The translations under genes and the position numbers were made by a program. From contig OX637292.1 in the NCBI GenBank assembly GCA_951799445.1, positions 15,689,296-15,753,295 on the forward strand: DNA of 64,000 nt, written 5' to 3'. The notes under the pieces are model-generated. The model did not search any database and was not told the origin of the DNA. It worked only from the letters and a program-made list of their open reading frames with translations. Source of the stretch: Pseudisothecium myosuroides (lineage: Eukaryota; Streptophyta; Bryopsida; Hypnales; Lembophyllaceae). Numbering within the stretch: position 1 is the first letter of the stretch; the number at the start of each line of letters is the position of its first letter. Positions 1 through 12,492 of the stretch are shown here, piece after piece.

Positions 1-385
1 TCTTTCTACTCTGCTTTGGACAACATGTCGCTGACACAAACCAGGACTGGGCAATCAAGGATTCAAGCAACCCGCACCCAAAAAATTCAATGAAAAAGCT
101 TTTTTCCAATCCTTCCAAAAATGATACAAATGACAAAAAATGTCGTTTCAAGATTTCAAAGTTGACCATGAAATAAAGACACTTACAACCAAGAAATTTA
201 GCCAAAATATCAATTATTAGAATATTTCATATATTCTACATTTCTACAGTTATCATGAAAGTCATCTCAAGGCGTACTATTCTTCATTTCTAAAGTAATC
301 TTGAAAGTCATCTAAGGGCTTACTCTTCTCCATTTCTAAAGTAATGTTGAAAGTCATCTGTTAGACACTATTTGACTTTCCAGGC
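1..385. repeat. Intergenic, with a ~58-bp degenerate tandem repeat at ~243-362
   Basis: No gene is seen. Three imperfect copies of a unit built on 'catttctaaagtaat' then 'tgaaagtcatct' lie at about 243-362. Diverged single copies of the same unit recur near 45290 and 60795, so it is a dispersed repeat and not only a local one. Confidence 0.5.
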
Positions 386-1467
386 TTAACCCTTCATCGC
401 CAAAGGGGACAAAAAGTGTTCTTACACACTGTAACAGTCCAACTTGAAGCGCTAAAACTTTTGCATATGATGTCCAAATTTAATAAAAATTGTTGTAAAA
501 ATTGTGAATACTAGTCTAGTTTGTATGGTAAAATTTTCAGATCAATCCAAGACGATTTGAGTTTGTGAAAGCCATTTGAAGTTCACAGGTTCAATTTGAG
601 TTCAGCACACTGAATTGTCATGGTTGCAACTTTGGGGGCTTGTATCTTTTTCATCAAATGTTCATTTTCAATAAAAATTTGTTGAGTTTTGTTCCCCTTA
701 AGGTCTAGTTATTGAGGTAAAATTTTCATGTCAATCCAAGCTATTTTGAATGTTTGAGAGCAATTCGAAGTTCAAAATCCAGACATTTTTGTATTATAAT
801 GAACTTCGGCGGCTCATAACTGCTTCATACATGGTCCGTTTTCAATAATTTTTGTTGTAAAAGTTGCGCATAATAGTCTAGTTTTTGTGGTTAAAATTTC
901 ATATTGATCCAAGAAGTTATGAGTGATTGAGAAGCATTTTAGTAGGAGGTTTAGCTATAGATGTGATTTTTTGCTACTTTTTTCACTGTTTTTTAACATT
1001 TCAAATCCATTTTGCAATCATTTGAATGATATTTTTTGCTAGTAGAAGGAGGTTCAGCTATAGATGTGATTTTCTGCTACTTTTTTCATTGTTTTTTAAC
1101 ATTTCAAATCCATTTTGCAAACACAATGAGTCATTTGAATGATATTTTTTTTCAATACAGAGTTTACATTCTATTTTTGAATCACTTGGCAGTTTGATGT
1201 TTTTTCATTTGAGTAGGTTTAGAAAACGAATTTCACCTCCAAATGTGTTTCTAAGAAAATTTCAGCACCTTTTTCCAACTCTAAAACATTATAATCTTTC
1301 AATCTACACGGTCAAAAGACCCCAAATTTGTTCCACACCATCTACAACATGCACACAACAAGATTGTACGGTTGAAATTTTCATACCTTACTGAAATTTA
1401 GACTTTTAACACTTGCAAAGGCAGGATACTTCTAAGCATGTATGGACCTTAGGCGATGAAGGGTTAA
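386..1467. mobile_element. TTAA-flanked non-autonomous DNA transposon, piggyBac-like termini
   Basis: TTAA at 386-389 and 1464-1467 flanks perfect 12-bp inverted ends, CCCTTCATCGCC and GGCGATGAAGGG. A TTAA target duplication plus ends starting CCC is the pattern known for piggyBac-type elements; the family assignment is inferred. The interior has no meaningful ORF. It holds three degenerate ~190-230-bp direct repeats (about 440-930, sharing 'ataaaaattgttgtaaaa' and 'aaaattttcatgtcaatcc') and two ~100-bp direct repeats (about 942-1150, sharing 'agctatagatgtgatttt'). Confidence 0.6.
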
Positions 1468-2262
1468 CAGAACCTTTTACCAATGACAATGTAGAAAGAT
1501 AGAATAGCAGTAAAAGTGTCGGACATAAATCAATGTCAAACCAAAATAATGAAATATAGGGTAAAGCGACTCATCTGCTTAAATCTAATATCTTGGAACC
1601 ACCACAGAAGCTAATCAATGGATCTCACATGAACTACATACATAAAAATGAATGGAAGATATCTGTCCATGGATTTCATTCTTTGAAAGAAATTGTACCA
1701 AGGGTGCTGCCACTATACAAAATTATCGACTCCCTCATTCAGGATCCCTGCGCAGTCTCTAATCTGACCCTTCACAACACAGCTCGACAAAAGACCCTCA
1801 ACGCACACCAAAATCGCAGCTCCGAAAAACTTTGGGTCCTAATGTTGCTCAAGCAACTGTGCTCTGCGCCAGCAAAAAGGCCAGACATAACCAAGCATCC
1901 ATTGGGAGTTCCCATTCTCCGAAGATGACGGTCCCCAACTCACCCAAACAGGGCGCTTCACAAGACCACATGGCAGGATCTTCAACCACCTTTCCGCGGA
2001 GTAGATGCAATAAATGGATGGCTGTACACAAAGTCGACCTGTTCCCGACTTAACCTTCGGTGTTGACGATAAGGGGGGACTATCGCGCGAGCTGGGAACT
2101 CCAACAGCACCACCGAAAACAGGGAGTCTTCAACTGGGCTTACAGCGCTCAAAATACGAAGCATAGAGACAAGAGGCGGCCAGGCACAGCTCAAACTCCT
2201 CACTCAACCCAGGTTACGGATGCACCGCCAGAAACAGAGACCTCAAAACATATGCGCACCGC
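1468..2262. other. 3' flank of SPL copy A (left arm end of inverted duplication)
   Basis: From about 1650 rightwards this DNA is the reverse complement of 39286-39915 downstream of SPL copy B, so it is duplicated 3'-UTR or flanking sequence. Homology breaks near 1650 (partner near 39915). The short open frames here are not supported as genes. Confidence 0.6.
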
Positions 2263-5200
2263 TCATATCGTACCCCGATGCAACCGTGACCAAGCGAAGC
2301 GAGGCAGCACATTCTGGGGACCTCTCAGAAGAAGGCACACACACACGCAGATGCACGCGATGCCCATAATGCTCACCAAAAAGGGACGGTAGATGGCACC
2401 CTTCACGCCACAGACGTCACGAGGCAGGCGAGCAAAATCCTCCTCCCTACAATCCTGGGATTCCCACGCCCTCACATCTTCAGGATCCACACGCGAAGGA
2501 GTTCCCCAAACGGGAAGCTCCACTCGAACTATGGAGTCGACTTTCAGATGGTCGTCCCAACCAGGTGCTACATCTATTACAGTGCTGCCCGGGTTCACCA
2601 AACGGGAAAGCTTGGCTCGCACAACTTCGATAGACTTCACGTGGCCTCCTGCTAGCGCAAGGCTCAGCGGGGTCTCTCCAAAGTCATTCTGATGGTGTAG
2701 CCAAGCGTGCAAGCCCATCTACAAAAAGCGACATGGCAGGAGAAAAGATCAAGCGCTAAATAATACAACTCCGAACATCACAGAAATAAAAATGAAAAGA
2801 ATCAGACACCTAAAGTCAAATACATCCTAACCTACATCGAAAAGGACACCTTGCGAAGCTTAAACCACACAAAGCAAAAAAGATCATCGCCACCACTCTC
2901 ACGAACGCTCACCTGACAAGGACCGCTCGTCAAAGCGTCAACGACTTCTTCTCCATCTTGCAAACTCGCCGCAATGTGCAGGGGGCTCAGCCCTCCAGCT
3001 CCTCGCATGTCGGGTTTGAAGATTGCGCCCCACTGCAACTTGAAATCCAGCTTCCGCTTAAAGCTGTCCACGTCGGGATCGTTGATGCCAGCCAAGAAAG
3101 AAGGGGCATAGCCAAGCAAAAGCTCCACCATAGCTCGGTTCTTGTTCCGGACGGCTCGGTGAAGTAAACTGGCTCCTTTGTCACACATGGCAGACAACTC
3201 CGAAAAGATCTCCCCCCACTCCTCACCCTCAAATGCAATTTCCAAAATCCTCCCCACTACAGCGCACCAGTTGCGCTCAACGGAATAAACCAGGAGTTGC
3301 TTAAACCTTGTCGAGGGCACCTGGTCAAAGCAGAGGCCAGGCGACGAGTGAGTCACAAAGCCATTGGAGCTTATTTCCACGAAAAAAGACTCAGAAAAAT
3401 AGCAACACAAATCACTCCAAAACATAAGCAACGAAAACATGTCATCGAAACACCATCTGCGATCGCACGAGCGAAAAATCCATTACAACAGAAGCAAAGG
3501 GAAAGATTGAGTACCGGGGTGGCTCGGGAAGAACTCAGAGATCGGAAATAACTTCTTTGAAAGAACCAACCCAGCTCGTGCAAAAAGCGTGTAACATCCT
3601 CCTCCTCGGCAAGCCGCGCCAATTCACTGCAGTACAGCACAACGGACGCATCCAAACCCTGGCCCGCAGCAACCCGGCCACCAATCCAAGCAGCCCTCTC
3701 GATCTCACTTTCAAGGGTACGAATCTCGGACGAAACGGCCCCATCTGCAACGATCACCGGCCTCCAGTTCCCCTCCAGCGTCTCGTGGTCCACCTACACG
3801 ATATCGAGCGCTCAAACAATTAACGATCCTCGATGCTCACCACGACACACCATATCTCAACATCCACACCCACCATCCACACAACGAACATGGTGTATTC
3901 GAATCTGCTCCAAAAACATAAGGCAAAAAGTCGCACACCTCCATCCAACTACTCGTAGTAAGCATCCAAGGTCGTGCAGAACAGCATGTCCAACACAAGA
4001 AAACAAAACAAGCGGACAAACTCATCACATTCCATCGAGACCATACCTCGATAAAACATCGACCGAAAGCTCCACCTGCCAGGGTGGAGGGAAATGTGCT
4101 GCTGTCGAGGTTGAACACAGCCCGAGTCCTCACTAGACTTCTGCTCACATCGCCAGCGCCACGGCGTCCAACAGACATCTCCGTCACATCATCATCCCAG
4201 ACCCCAGACGAATCACCATGTTCACATGACTCGCTGTCCGGGGATGAAGAGTCGACCTCCTCAGATACCGCCGAAACGGTGCTAACAAATGATGACCTGT
4301 CACATTGAGGTTCCTCAACAGCTGAGGATAATGCAACAACTCCAGAGTTCAAGGAATTATCCTCTCCAACTTCACATGCGACGCCATGCGGGCCCAAACT
4401 GTTGGCTGTATCTGCTGTATCATCTGCAGCTCCAGCCTCACCCACAGAAGCCACAGACTCGTCCTCGACATCCAAACGTTCAGCAGCCTCCTCTGAAGAA
4501 TACTTCCCCTTGAATGCACAGAGTAACCTGCAATGAACAACAACATCGACGGCGAGGAGTTACGAAGAGAACCAAGTTGAGCAATGAAAATCTTGCTTCC
4601 CAGACGAATCTCCTCAACAAGGGCTGAACGACAGGAACAAAGCAAAAGACGAAGTCCTCCATCACAACTACTCCAAGATCCCACCATGTGTACGACAATC
4701 ACACGGCCAAAACCGAACTTGAAACTCACGAGGATGGAAACCAAAACCAGGGATGCTTCTTACCGATCGCTGAGATTGAGGCCATTCACAATTAAACGGT
4801 TCTCTTCACCAGCCACAACAGCAAGCGGTCGTACAGACAATAAGTAAGGACTCCCAAACAGATTCGAGGTCCTGCAATCAACGATCTCACCTACAAATAC
4901 ACAAACAGAACATCAATCCGCAATCCACATAACAAAATACACACCGGACGTCAATCCAGGAGAACAGCAGCTCAGAAACTCTTCATCCAGTGATCGAAAT
5001 CAATAATACACTCTGCTGCAATGAAACACAGGGAAAACGCTGACGAAATGCACACGCGCTCACCATCAACAACGGAAACGGACTGCAGACCAACTTGCAC
5101 CACAATGCGTCCCGTACACCAAAACTCGTAACAGCCCAGGCTCAGGAGGCGCTTGACACTTCCAAACAAGTCGCTAACCAACTGGCAACAATAAAACATC

Positions 5201-8200
5201 CAGTTAACCGTCCGGTTGTGCCCCAGAATGCCCAAGTGTCCGGAAACTCAAACCAAACACAAATACAGCCGAACTCCAGATGCAAGAAACGACAACAACA
5301 ATCTGGCTCACTTCAAAGAAACAAGGGCCTTCAAAGCAAGCCCTCGAAGGAAGTAATGACGGAACACCATAAAATATTCACCTCAGCCCATGCAGAGGAA
5401 GGCATGGATAAAAACAGGGTGAGAATGATGCAGCCGGGTCTAATGAAGCCCTCCATATCGGACGGTCGGTGAGAGAGCCACTCGTCAATCTGAAAGCAGA
5501 AAGGTAACAAGGACAGACACGGTCAGCCAATCTCCTTCAAGATGAGGAGACCAGCACTACTGCTGTGCATATCAAACACAGCACACCGGAAATAACACTC
5601 CACAAACCTGAAATTCGAACAACCAGCCCGTCCAACCGACTGATCAAATGCTCAAAGAAAACTAAGTACAAATGGTGGTAAACCGAGTCAAAAAGCACCT
5701 GACTCCGAAGACCCTCAGGAAACTGCCCTGGATGTTTGTCAAAGAGCTTGAAAGAGATGCGACTATTCTGCGAACACACACACCAACCACACAATCATTA
5801 AAATCCACTGCACGAAAATACGAGCAACGCTCAACACCAGGTATGGGTAAATAGGATTCGCGAAGCCCAGTACCAATGCTCCCTGCTTTCCATGCCTACA
5901 GTAATCAACAGACATCTCCACCAGGATGCATACCTCCCAGTCAGCAGGCGGGGTGCCAGGCGACTGTTGACGTGAGCCGGAACCCGAGCCAGATCCCAAC
6001 CCAGAACCCGATCCCGAACCCGTTTCAGAAGCGTCACTATCCTGCACGGACGGAGGCCGCTGCAGATCTATTGACGGACGATGCAAAGAAGCCTGAGCCT
6101 GTTCGGACTCCAGCAATGACCGCTGATGGGACGGCGACACTCTGTTCTGCGATGGCTGCCGCTGCTTGCCAACTGGACGGGGACCACTGGAATCGTTTTC
6201 CTCGTTCCTATCTAGACGCTGGTCGAGGAAGTTTCTTGTATCCATCGGAGTCTGATCAGGAACGACTCTCTGCACCGACGGTTGGGCGTGAGCGAAACCA
6301 TTAGCTGAAGTATTATTGCCCTGACCCACTGTTGGGGAAGCAATGCTCTGTTGCATAGACAGAGCCACGCTTGCCAGCAATTGGGCGGGATCGATGCCTC
6401 CGGGTACTCTCAAAGAGGATGGCAACGACAAGCCAGCCGCAGAAACTTGGGGAACTGCGTGACTGCCCGATGCTTCGGGATGCGAGGACGGATAGGGCAA
6501 AGGACCACCGTTCACGTTGCCGTTCAATCCCGCACGGTTGAACATATTCCCTTGCGCTAGCAGAGCAGCCTGCTTCAGATTATTCTGCAAAAGCATCGTA
6601 ATAGCATCTTGGGGTTGAAGTGAAACCGGAAGATGGCCGTTCAGCTGGGAGGCTAGCAGGTTGGGATCGATTTGCGGGATACCCAGATCCGGATTGCGTG
6701 TTAGATGACTCCACGAAGGTGCGCTTCGAATCAGTCCCTCCAGAGCGTTACTAGGCAGGCTTCCTGCTTGCCGCAGACATTGTAAGAGCATATCTTGTTC
6801 GCTGGCAGCAGCACTGGCTCGCTCCAGAGGCCCTGTTCAAGTCAACATTCCAGTGAAAAACAATGGAAAGCGTGCGCATAATTCTTAGTTGTACAGGGCT
6901 GCATAGCTCATCTGCATCATAGGACTGGGCTACACCTAAGTCGAACGCTTCCATCGGAAGACGAGGTTATTACAAGTACATGACAACAGCATGCATTGAC
7001 AGAAATGCATGGGCCATAGAACCACAGCCTGCTTACCTTTCAGTTGAGATAAAACACCCAAAAGAGTTATCAGATCCGCATTTTTCACACCCGACTGGTC
7101 CTCCACTCGAGCTGCAGCTGCGTCGGGCTGAGCTTTCCTGCGACGCTTGTTATGCCCTGCCAAACGTCTTCGGCAGCTGCGTTTGCCTTCATCAAATTGT
7201 TCCAAAGGGTGAAATCTACTGCACTGCTGGCAGAACCGCTGCATCGCCCGAGAAACAACAGCTGTTGTGGATTTCGAGTGCATCTCACAAACCTTGTGGC
7301 GCCTGTGATAATCCTTAGCTCTACTAAGGTCTGCAGCGCATCCATCCACTTGACAGGAAGGAACCTGCGATTGGGGAGAAGAGGAACGAGCACGCTTCCC
7401 AGCCCTATTGTCCTCGACATAGGCATACGAACTCCCTCCGAGCTTCAAACTGAGAGTGCCATCATCCTCAGGTGATTCATCTCCCCTACCGTAAGGATCC
7501 CGCTCGTTCGAAGGAGGAGAGGGCGTGTGTCGTCCAATAAAAGTTTGACTCGGTAACTCGGCCTCGTCGTCATCAATTTGAATCACTTCCTGGTTGGCTT
7601 CTCGGTTGCTGGTTTCCAACTGAAGACCTAAATCTGTACCCTTTCCGCGACGTGCATCCTGAGCACTAGAATGATTTCTTGACGAGTTGGCTTCTGCAGC
7701 TTTACTAACTCGCTCCGGTCGGAGTGAGTCGCCATCGAAACGCCATGAGCTCGCGTTCCACTCATCTCTTTGCAACTCTCTCTCCCTGTGACTTGAAGGA
7801 GCGCGGCTACTCCAGTGTGTTCCAGTTTGTCTGCTCGAGTAAGTCGAGTCGGTAGCAGAGATCCCATTGGTAAGCGACTGCTTCCCTCCTCCTGCATCAT
7901 ATTTCAACTCAGTCATGAGTGAAAAATGGATACTCATCTTTGAAATGTGGAGCTCTTCTTTAAAATTATTTTACTTTGAGTGCACAGTGCTTTCAGAAGC
8001 CACATTTCATGCATAATGGTATCCAAACAATGCATATGTTTGTGCTGGAGGATCCCCTTTCAATAGAGTGGCGGACCTACTGAGAGCCACGCTCTTAACA
8101 AAAGAGTACGGCACCAGCACGGCACCTGGGAGAAAATAGAATTACATACCTTCAGGGAAGAATTGGTTCAGTTTCATGAATGGAGTTTTGTCCACGCTTA

Positions 8201-8222
8201 TCTGCCCCACATCACGCTCCAT
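2263..8222 (-). CDS. SPL: SBP-box transcription factor, SPL1/12/14 class, copy A (11 exons)
   Basis: Predicted nuclear transcription factor that binds GTAC-core promoter sites; the role is inferred from the family. Exons (complement): 8150-8222, 7037-7891, 5934-6832, 5699-5767, 5382-5489, 5064-5181, 4764-4890, 4047-4527, 3515-3793, 2913-3320, 2263-2718. They total 3873 nt (1290 aa), in frame throughout. The SBP domain lies in exon 2, with Cys3His and Cys2HisCys zinc ligands ([27 protein letters not shown]) and the basic stretch HNKRRRK. Later exons carry the class-typical [11 protein letters not shown] and [12 protein letters not shown] motifs, ankyrin-like repeats, and a C-terminal hydrophobic segment after YRPF. 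The start at 8222 is chosen because exon 1 splices in frame to GGGKQS and is conserved in copy B. SBP oddity: SRAMQRF where the family usually has Gly. It is the inverted twin of 33305-39285. Confidence 0.9.
5934..6060 (-). repeat. Coding Gly-Ser minisatellite in SPL copy A exon 3
   Basis: A ~12-bp unit repeated in frame encodes alternating Gly-Ser with one Leu, just before the exon 3 donor. Copy A is four residues shorter in exon 3 than copy B, and this tract is where the two length-differ. It probably forms a flexible linker. Confidence 0.75.
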
Positions 8223-9450
8223 TGAAACGCTCAGAAGGAGCGAATCCCAAACCGAATCCGCGAACCACCAAAACCCTCGAAAATGCCACGCATACTCTTC
8301 CCCTGTTGCAAAGACGGAGAATCTACCCCTCCAACAACCAGTACAAAAGTGGCGCTATACTCTCCCCTTGCACATCCACGCACTTAAACGAAATTCGCCA
8401 AACAGAACCATCACCACCCCGGTTTCTTCAACTTCAAACCCTTACTCCGAAACACGGCTCCGCGTGCACAAGGAACCGCAACATGCTCTCCAAAATGCTC
8501 CTCACCACCCGCGCGAGGTTCAAGATACGGTAACACTTCTCACACAAACCTCCCCGACTCAAACCCTTCCCAGTCCCCAAGATCCAGCCGGGAACTCCCC
8601 TCCAGATACCCTAACCATTCCGTACACGCGCTTGCGGAGCCCGTCGCGGCCATATCCAGCGCCACGTTAACCGGACCTTTCCACAACCGGCACCGCTCCC
8701 ACTCTCCACCTCCACGAGGTCTCCGATGCATTAATCCGTGCGAATACCATCCCCGCCCATACCATCCCCGCCCATACCATCCCCGCCTTGCGCCAAAACT
8801 AAAATCGACACGCCCTGACAAGCTCTCCCTTCGCAATCTTCACGACAGCCAGGCTCCCGAACTCCTTCTCTCCCGAAATCCAAGCTCCATCGTCGTCGGT
8901 AGCATCGTCGTGGTTGTGCTCTGAATTTCGCGATGCTGTGTTAATTTTCCTGCTTCAGTGGAGCGGAAGTGAATGCCCAGCTTCGCATGAAATTGCAACG
9001 GTGCCAATAGTCGCAATGGGTGGGAGGTGGTCACGGACTTCGCGGCTTTGGGGTCTGTGGGCCCGGAGTATATAGCGGCCGACGGATCTTACATTCCCAT
9101 CTGTGCCGTTGATTCCCAATTGGGAACGTTTTGGGAACTTTGTGTGGGAACTGAGGGGAACTCTAGGACGGGTTTTACGGTTGTAGGTTCTACCCCCTGG
9201 TCTGTGGGCACGGGCAGGTTCTACCCCTCGTGGCGTTGAAAACTGGCCAGTGCCGCGAGTCAGCGGCTGTCGTGGGAGCGGGCCAACTGGGGAGTCGGGA
9301 CTTCCGTCAAGCTGCCGTCAGCAAAGACATGGTTAACCCAGTGGGCCTAAAAGTAAACTGTACGATGGATGACGGAGAATCCTTCGAGGTAAGACAGAAG
9401 GGCAGCTGTTCGTCCTTAGAATTTTGGGTGAAAAGGGAAGGTCTTGTATA
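8223..9450 (-). promoter_or_regulatory. GC-rich 5' region / putative promoter of SPL copy A
   Basis: There is no separate gene. The sequence is GC-richer than the surrounding intergenic DNA and aligns in reverse complement with 32340-33304 upstream of copy B, more diverged than the exons. It contains three tandem 15-bp units (CCATCCCCGCCCATA) at about 8747-8790; copy B has only a single related stretch near 32750. Transcription start and TATA box are not assigned. Homology to copy B fades near 9150. Confidence 0.5.
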
Positions 9451-9481
9451 GTAGGGGAGGCAAGCCATTTATGATCACTTA

Positions 9482-9879
9482 AGAGCATGGCCACCATGGG
9501 GCGGCCAAATCCCCATAGTAGGTTGGTAGCGCACGGCCCGAGGTGGGGAGAGGGCCCGGTCAAGTGGTGACCCCCCACTATGGGCCGGTCAGTTGGGCCA
9601 CCACCTGGCTAGCTAACGGTTGACTGCGCCCTCAAACACCAATCCCACCTTGTCCAACCTTTATGAGAAACAACAGTTGATTGCAAAACAAGGAAATCAG
9701 TCAACCTCGAGCTTGCTCAAAATTTTCCCGCCTATGAGAACCTAGGGTATTCCGTTCAAAATTTGGCGAGCCCGTTGCTTGGAAAAGTGTGCCCCGTGCC
9801 ACAGTGGAGACTGTTACAGCTCCCGGCCCCTGTCAAACCTGCCCCGACCAAGTTGGGCGAGTGGGGGTGGGCATGCTCT
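9482..9879. mobile_element. GC-rich MITE nested in the 9451-12841 element
   Basis: Terminal inverted repeat AGAGCATGGCCACC / GGTGGGCATGCTCT. It is absent from the related element at 25546-25923, where the sequences that flank it here are nearly contiguous. The ends resemble the TTAGAGCATCTCC element at 31012-31820. Superfamily is uncertain (Harbinger- or hAT-like). Confidence 0.55.
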
Positions 9880-10311
9880 AAGCAATTACATATATCTACA
9901 GGGCAGGTTTCTTTGTGTGCAGAAATAGAGTTTGGAAGGTTTCCATAATTTTTCAGATTTATATTTCTCAAAACATAATTATTGTGAATTTTTTAGCGGA
10001 AGATTATGTTCTTTCCATACCAGTGATATGGAGCTTGCTATTTCCGACTATGGGTTGAAAACAAAATTAACCAAGGGTTGGTTGCAATATTGAGAGTCTT
10101 GTGGCCAATCATCATGTACCAGAACTGTGTTGAGAACAATCAGTTTTCAATCATTTATATTTTTTGTCTTTAATCACACTAAATTGAACTTTATATTTTT
10201 TAAATTGCTAAAAAAAAATATTTGAAAAAAAATTCTCCAAACCTAGTTTGTTTGTGGAGTATAAAGACTAGAAATGCCCAAGAAAATGCTTTTTTTCCAT
10301 CCCTATTATTC

Positions 10312-10612
10312 CATTAGATGAGATTCGGGGGGTCTAAAGGGCCGTTTCAGGCCTGTTCCTGGCTCTGTTCCTCCAGGCCTTAAAGAACACCGCTGCCAAA
10401 TTTATTTTTTATTTTTTATTTTTTTTAATTTTAAATTCTTAAAATGAAAACCAAATGTTTTTGTTTTGTTTTTGTTTTGTTTTCTCGGAAACTGACGTAG
10501 CAGTCTCTCGGCCACGTCAGTGCAGCTACTCCAGTGCAATTTCAGCCTGTTTTACAGGCTGGGAACTGTAGGGAACTTACAACCCTCCAAAGGGGCTATA
10601 AAACATCTAATG
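10312..10612. mobile_element. CATTAG-type MITE, copy 1
   Basis: Terminal inverted repeat CATTAGATGAGATT at the left with CATCTAATG at the right. One of four family members in the window (also 28292, 50739, 60850). It carries the family's paired motif, here gacgtagc and gccacgtcag near 10493-10520. The sister tandem copy lacks it (near 13625). Confidence 0.7.
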
Positions 10613-12350
10613 CTTCCATTAAAACCAATTATATTTGCTCTTTTTTTTGTTAGACTACATTTTCGAAATAAATTTTTAAATACTTCCTACATTGAAAATT
10701 TGAAAATGGAAAAATGCAACAAGCATGTCAACTTGTTACTCTATAAAATCCTACTTTATAAAATATTGAGATTTGTAGTTTCAATAATCTACCAATCCAA
10801 GCTAAAAGAATTGATAAACTATTGTATAGTATAGTGGTAAAGGTTTGATCACTAGGGATTTTGTAACTATATATTATTCTCAATGGTCTTTTATATCGCA
10901 ATTGTTGTAATAACGTATATAATAGTAAGAAAATTATACATCATATACAAGTATAAATCAACCATGCAAGGTTTTTTATTTATAAATTTTTGATAACAAC
11001 TTGTCATTCAACACCCATGAGCTAGAATCCTCTCTCAGTTTGCTACAATGATCATCATTTTTTCCTCATAATAACCAAAACTAAATCCCACTAGACACAA
11101 GTCACAATTGTTCATATGGAAAGGCAAATTGGTTAAATAATTGTCTATTGACTATCCAAAGCTATGTAAATGAGCATTAATAAAGTCTTTTAAACCTATT
11201 TACACTTTAAATAGAAGATCACATCAAAATCAAATAAATTCATACTACAAGATTTGTTTCATTCTACCAAGAATTTACCATTGAAAATTTGAAGAAGACA
11301 CATTTGTGTCCTCTCGGTCCTTGAGGGGTTAAGGATAAGAGACCCATTACATTATGGTCCCAAGAGTCCAATTTAGATCCCTAAACGACCCAATTTCATT
11401 CTCTTGCATCTTCACTTCTCATAAAAATTGCTAAAAGAATGCAAGTGGAATTCAAAAGGTTGAAATTGGATTGAAAAGTCACCATTATTTTTATGATTTC
11501 AATGACTACCACCATGCTTTTTCTACATATGGCAATAGATTCATGCATCATTCTACAATTTAAAGGGACACTTTTGAATCGTCATTGGAATTGTGTAGGA
11601 AATTAACATCTAATTCATTATTGAAAATTGCTTCGAAATACTCGTACCCAAAGCAAGACTAAAATCTTTTATCTACACTTATTCTTTAACAAATCCATTT
11701 ATAGGATCATTCGGTTAACTTATTCAAATGTTTCCCATGAATATGCACAAAGGTATACAATCTAGCCGAGTTTCCATCAGTCCATTATTACATGCCGATG
11801 TGACAAAGAGCATGGTACTTTGAAAAATAGAATTCCCAACATCATTCTTTGACATCTTGACCCACTTGATGTACCATCTTGTACGTCCAAGAAGTGAACG
11901 TTTACGGCCCCGTGTCAACAGTGGCTAGATGTATCCAATAGAGCAATATATGAAGGCATTGAATAATTACTTTGCATAATATGGAAAGGTTGGAAGCCTC
12001 CATGGAGAGGGATACTTGAAAAACGAATGTGGGACTTTTCACCAAGTATTTACAAAGATTTGAGGCGATGCAAAGGCAAGTGTGGGATGCCAATGCATAG
12101 TATGGTGACACGAAGGAGGTTGCGATGAGCAACTTGAGGACTACAATTCTAGAGGAGTGGGTGAAAATAGCAATAGGGACCCATATCGTGGACGTAACAA
12201 GCCCAAACTATATGCAAATGGTAGTTGCTGATGTTGTACACTAAACCTTAATTGTAAAATGAAAGCATTTGGCAACCACTAATCAAAGTGTTGGATTTGG
12301 CATCTAAGCGCTTCCAAACTTACTACAATGGGTTTGCTTCCTTATTCAAA

Positions 12351-12492
12351 CACTATAAGAAACCCGTGTTTTTCTTGACGGATTTTTCTAGACATCCACC
12401 TGTTTTTATGTTATGTTTGACGTTATTAGTAACATAAAAACAAGTGGATGTCTAGAAAAATCCGTCAAGAAAAACACGGGTTTCTTATAGTG
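12351..12492. mobile_element. CACTA-type fold-back MITE with AAA target duplication
   Basis: It begins CACTATAAGAAACC and ends in its inverse complement; the two arms (about 60 bp each) are nearly perfect complements around a short loop. AAA flanks both sides (12348-12350 and 12493-12495). The duplicated locus at 15211-15220 reads ttcaaagttcc without the element, an exact empty site with one AAA. A 3-bp duplication plus CACTA ends is the CACTA (En/Spm) signature. Confidence 0.85.
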
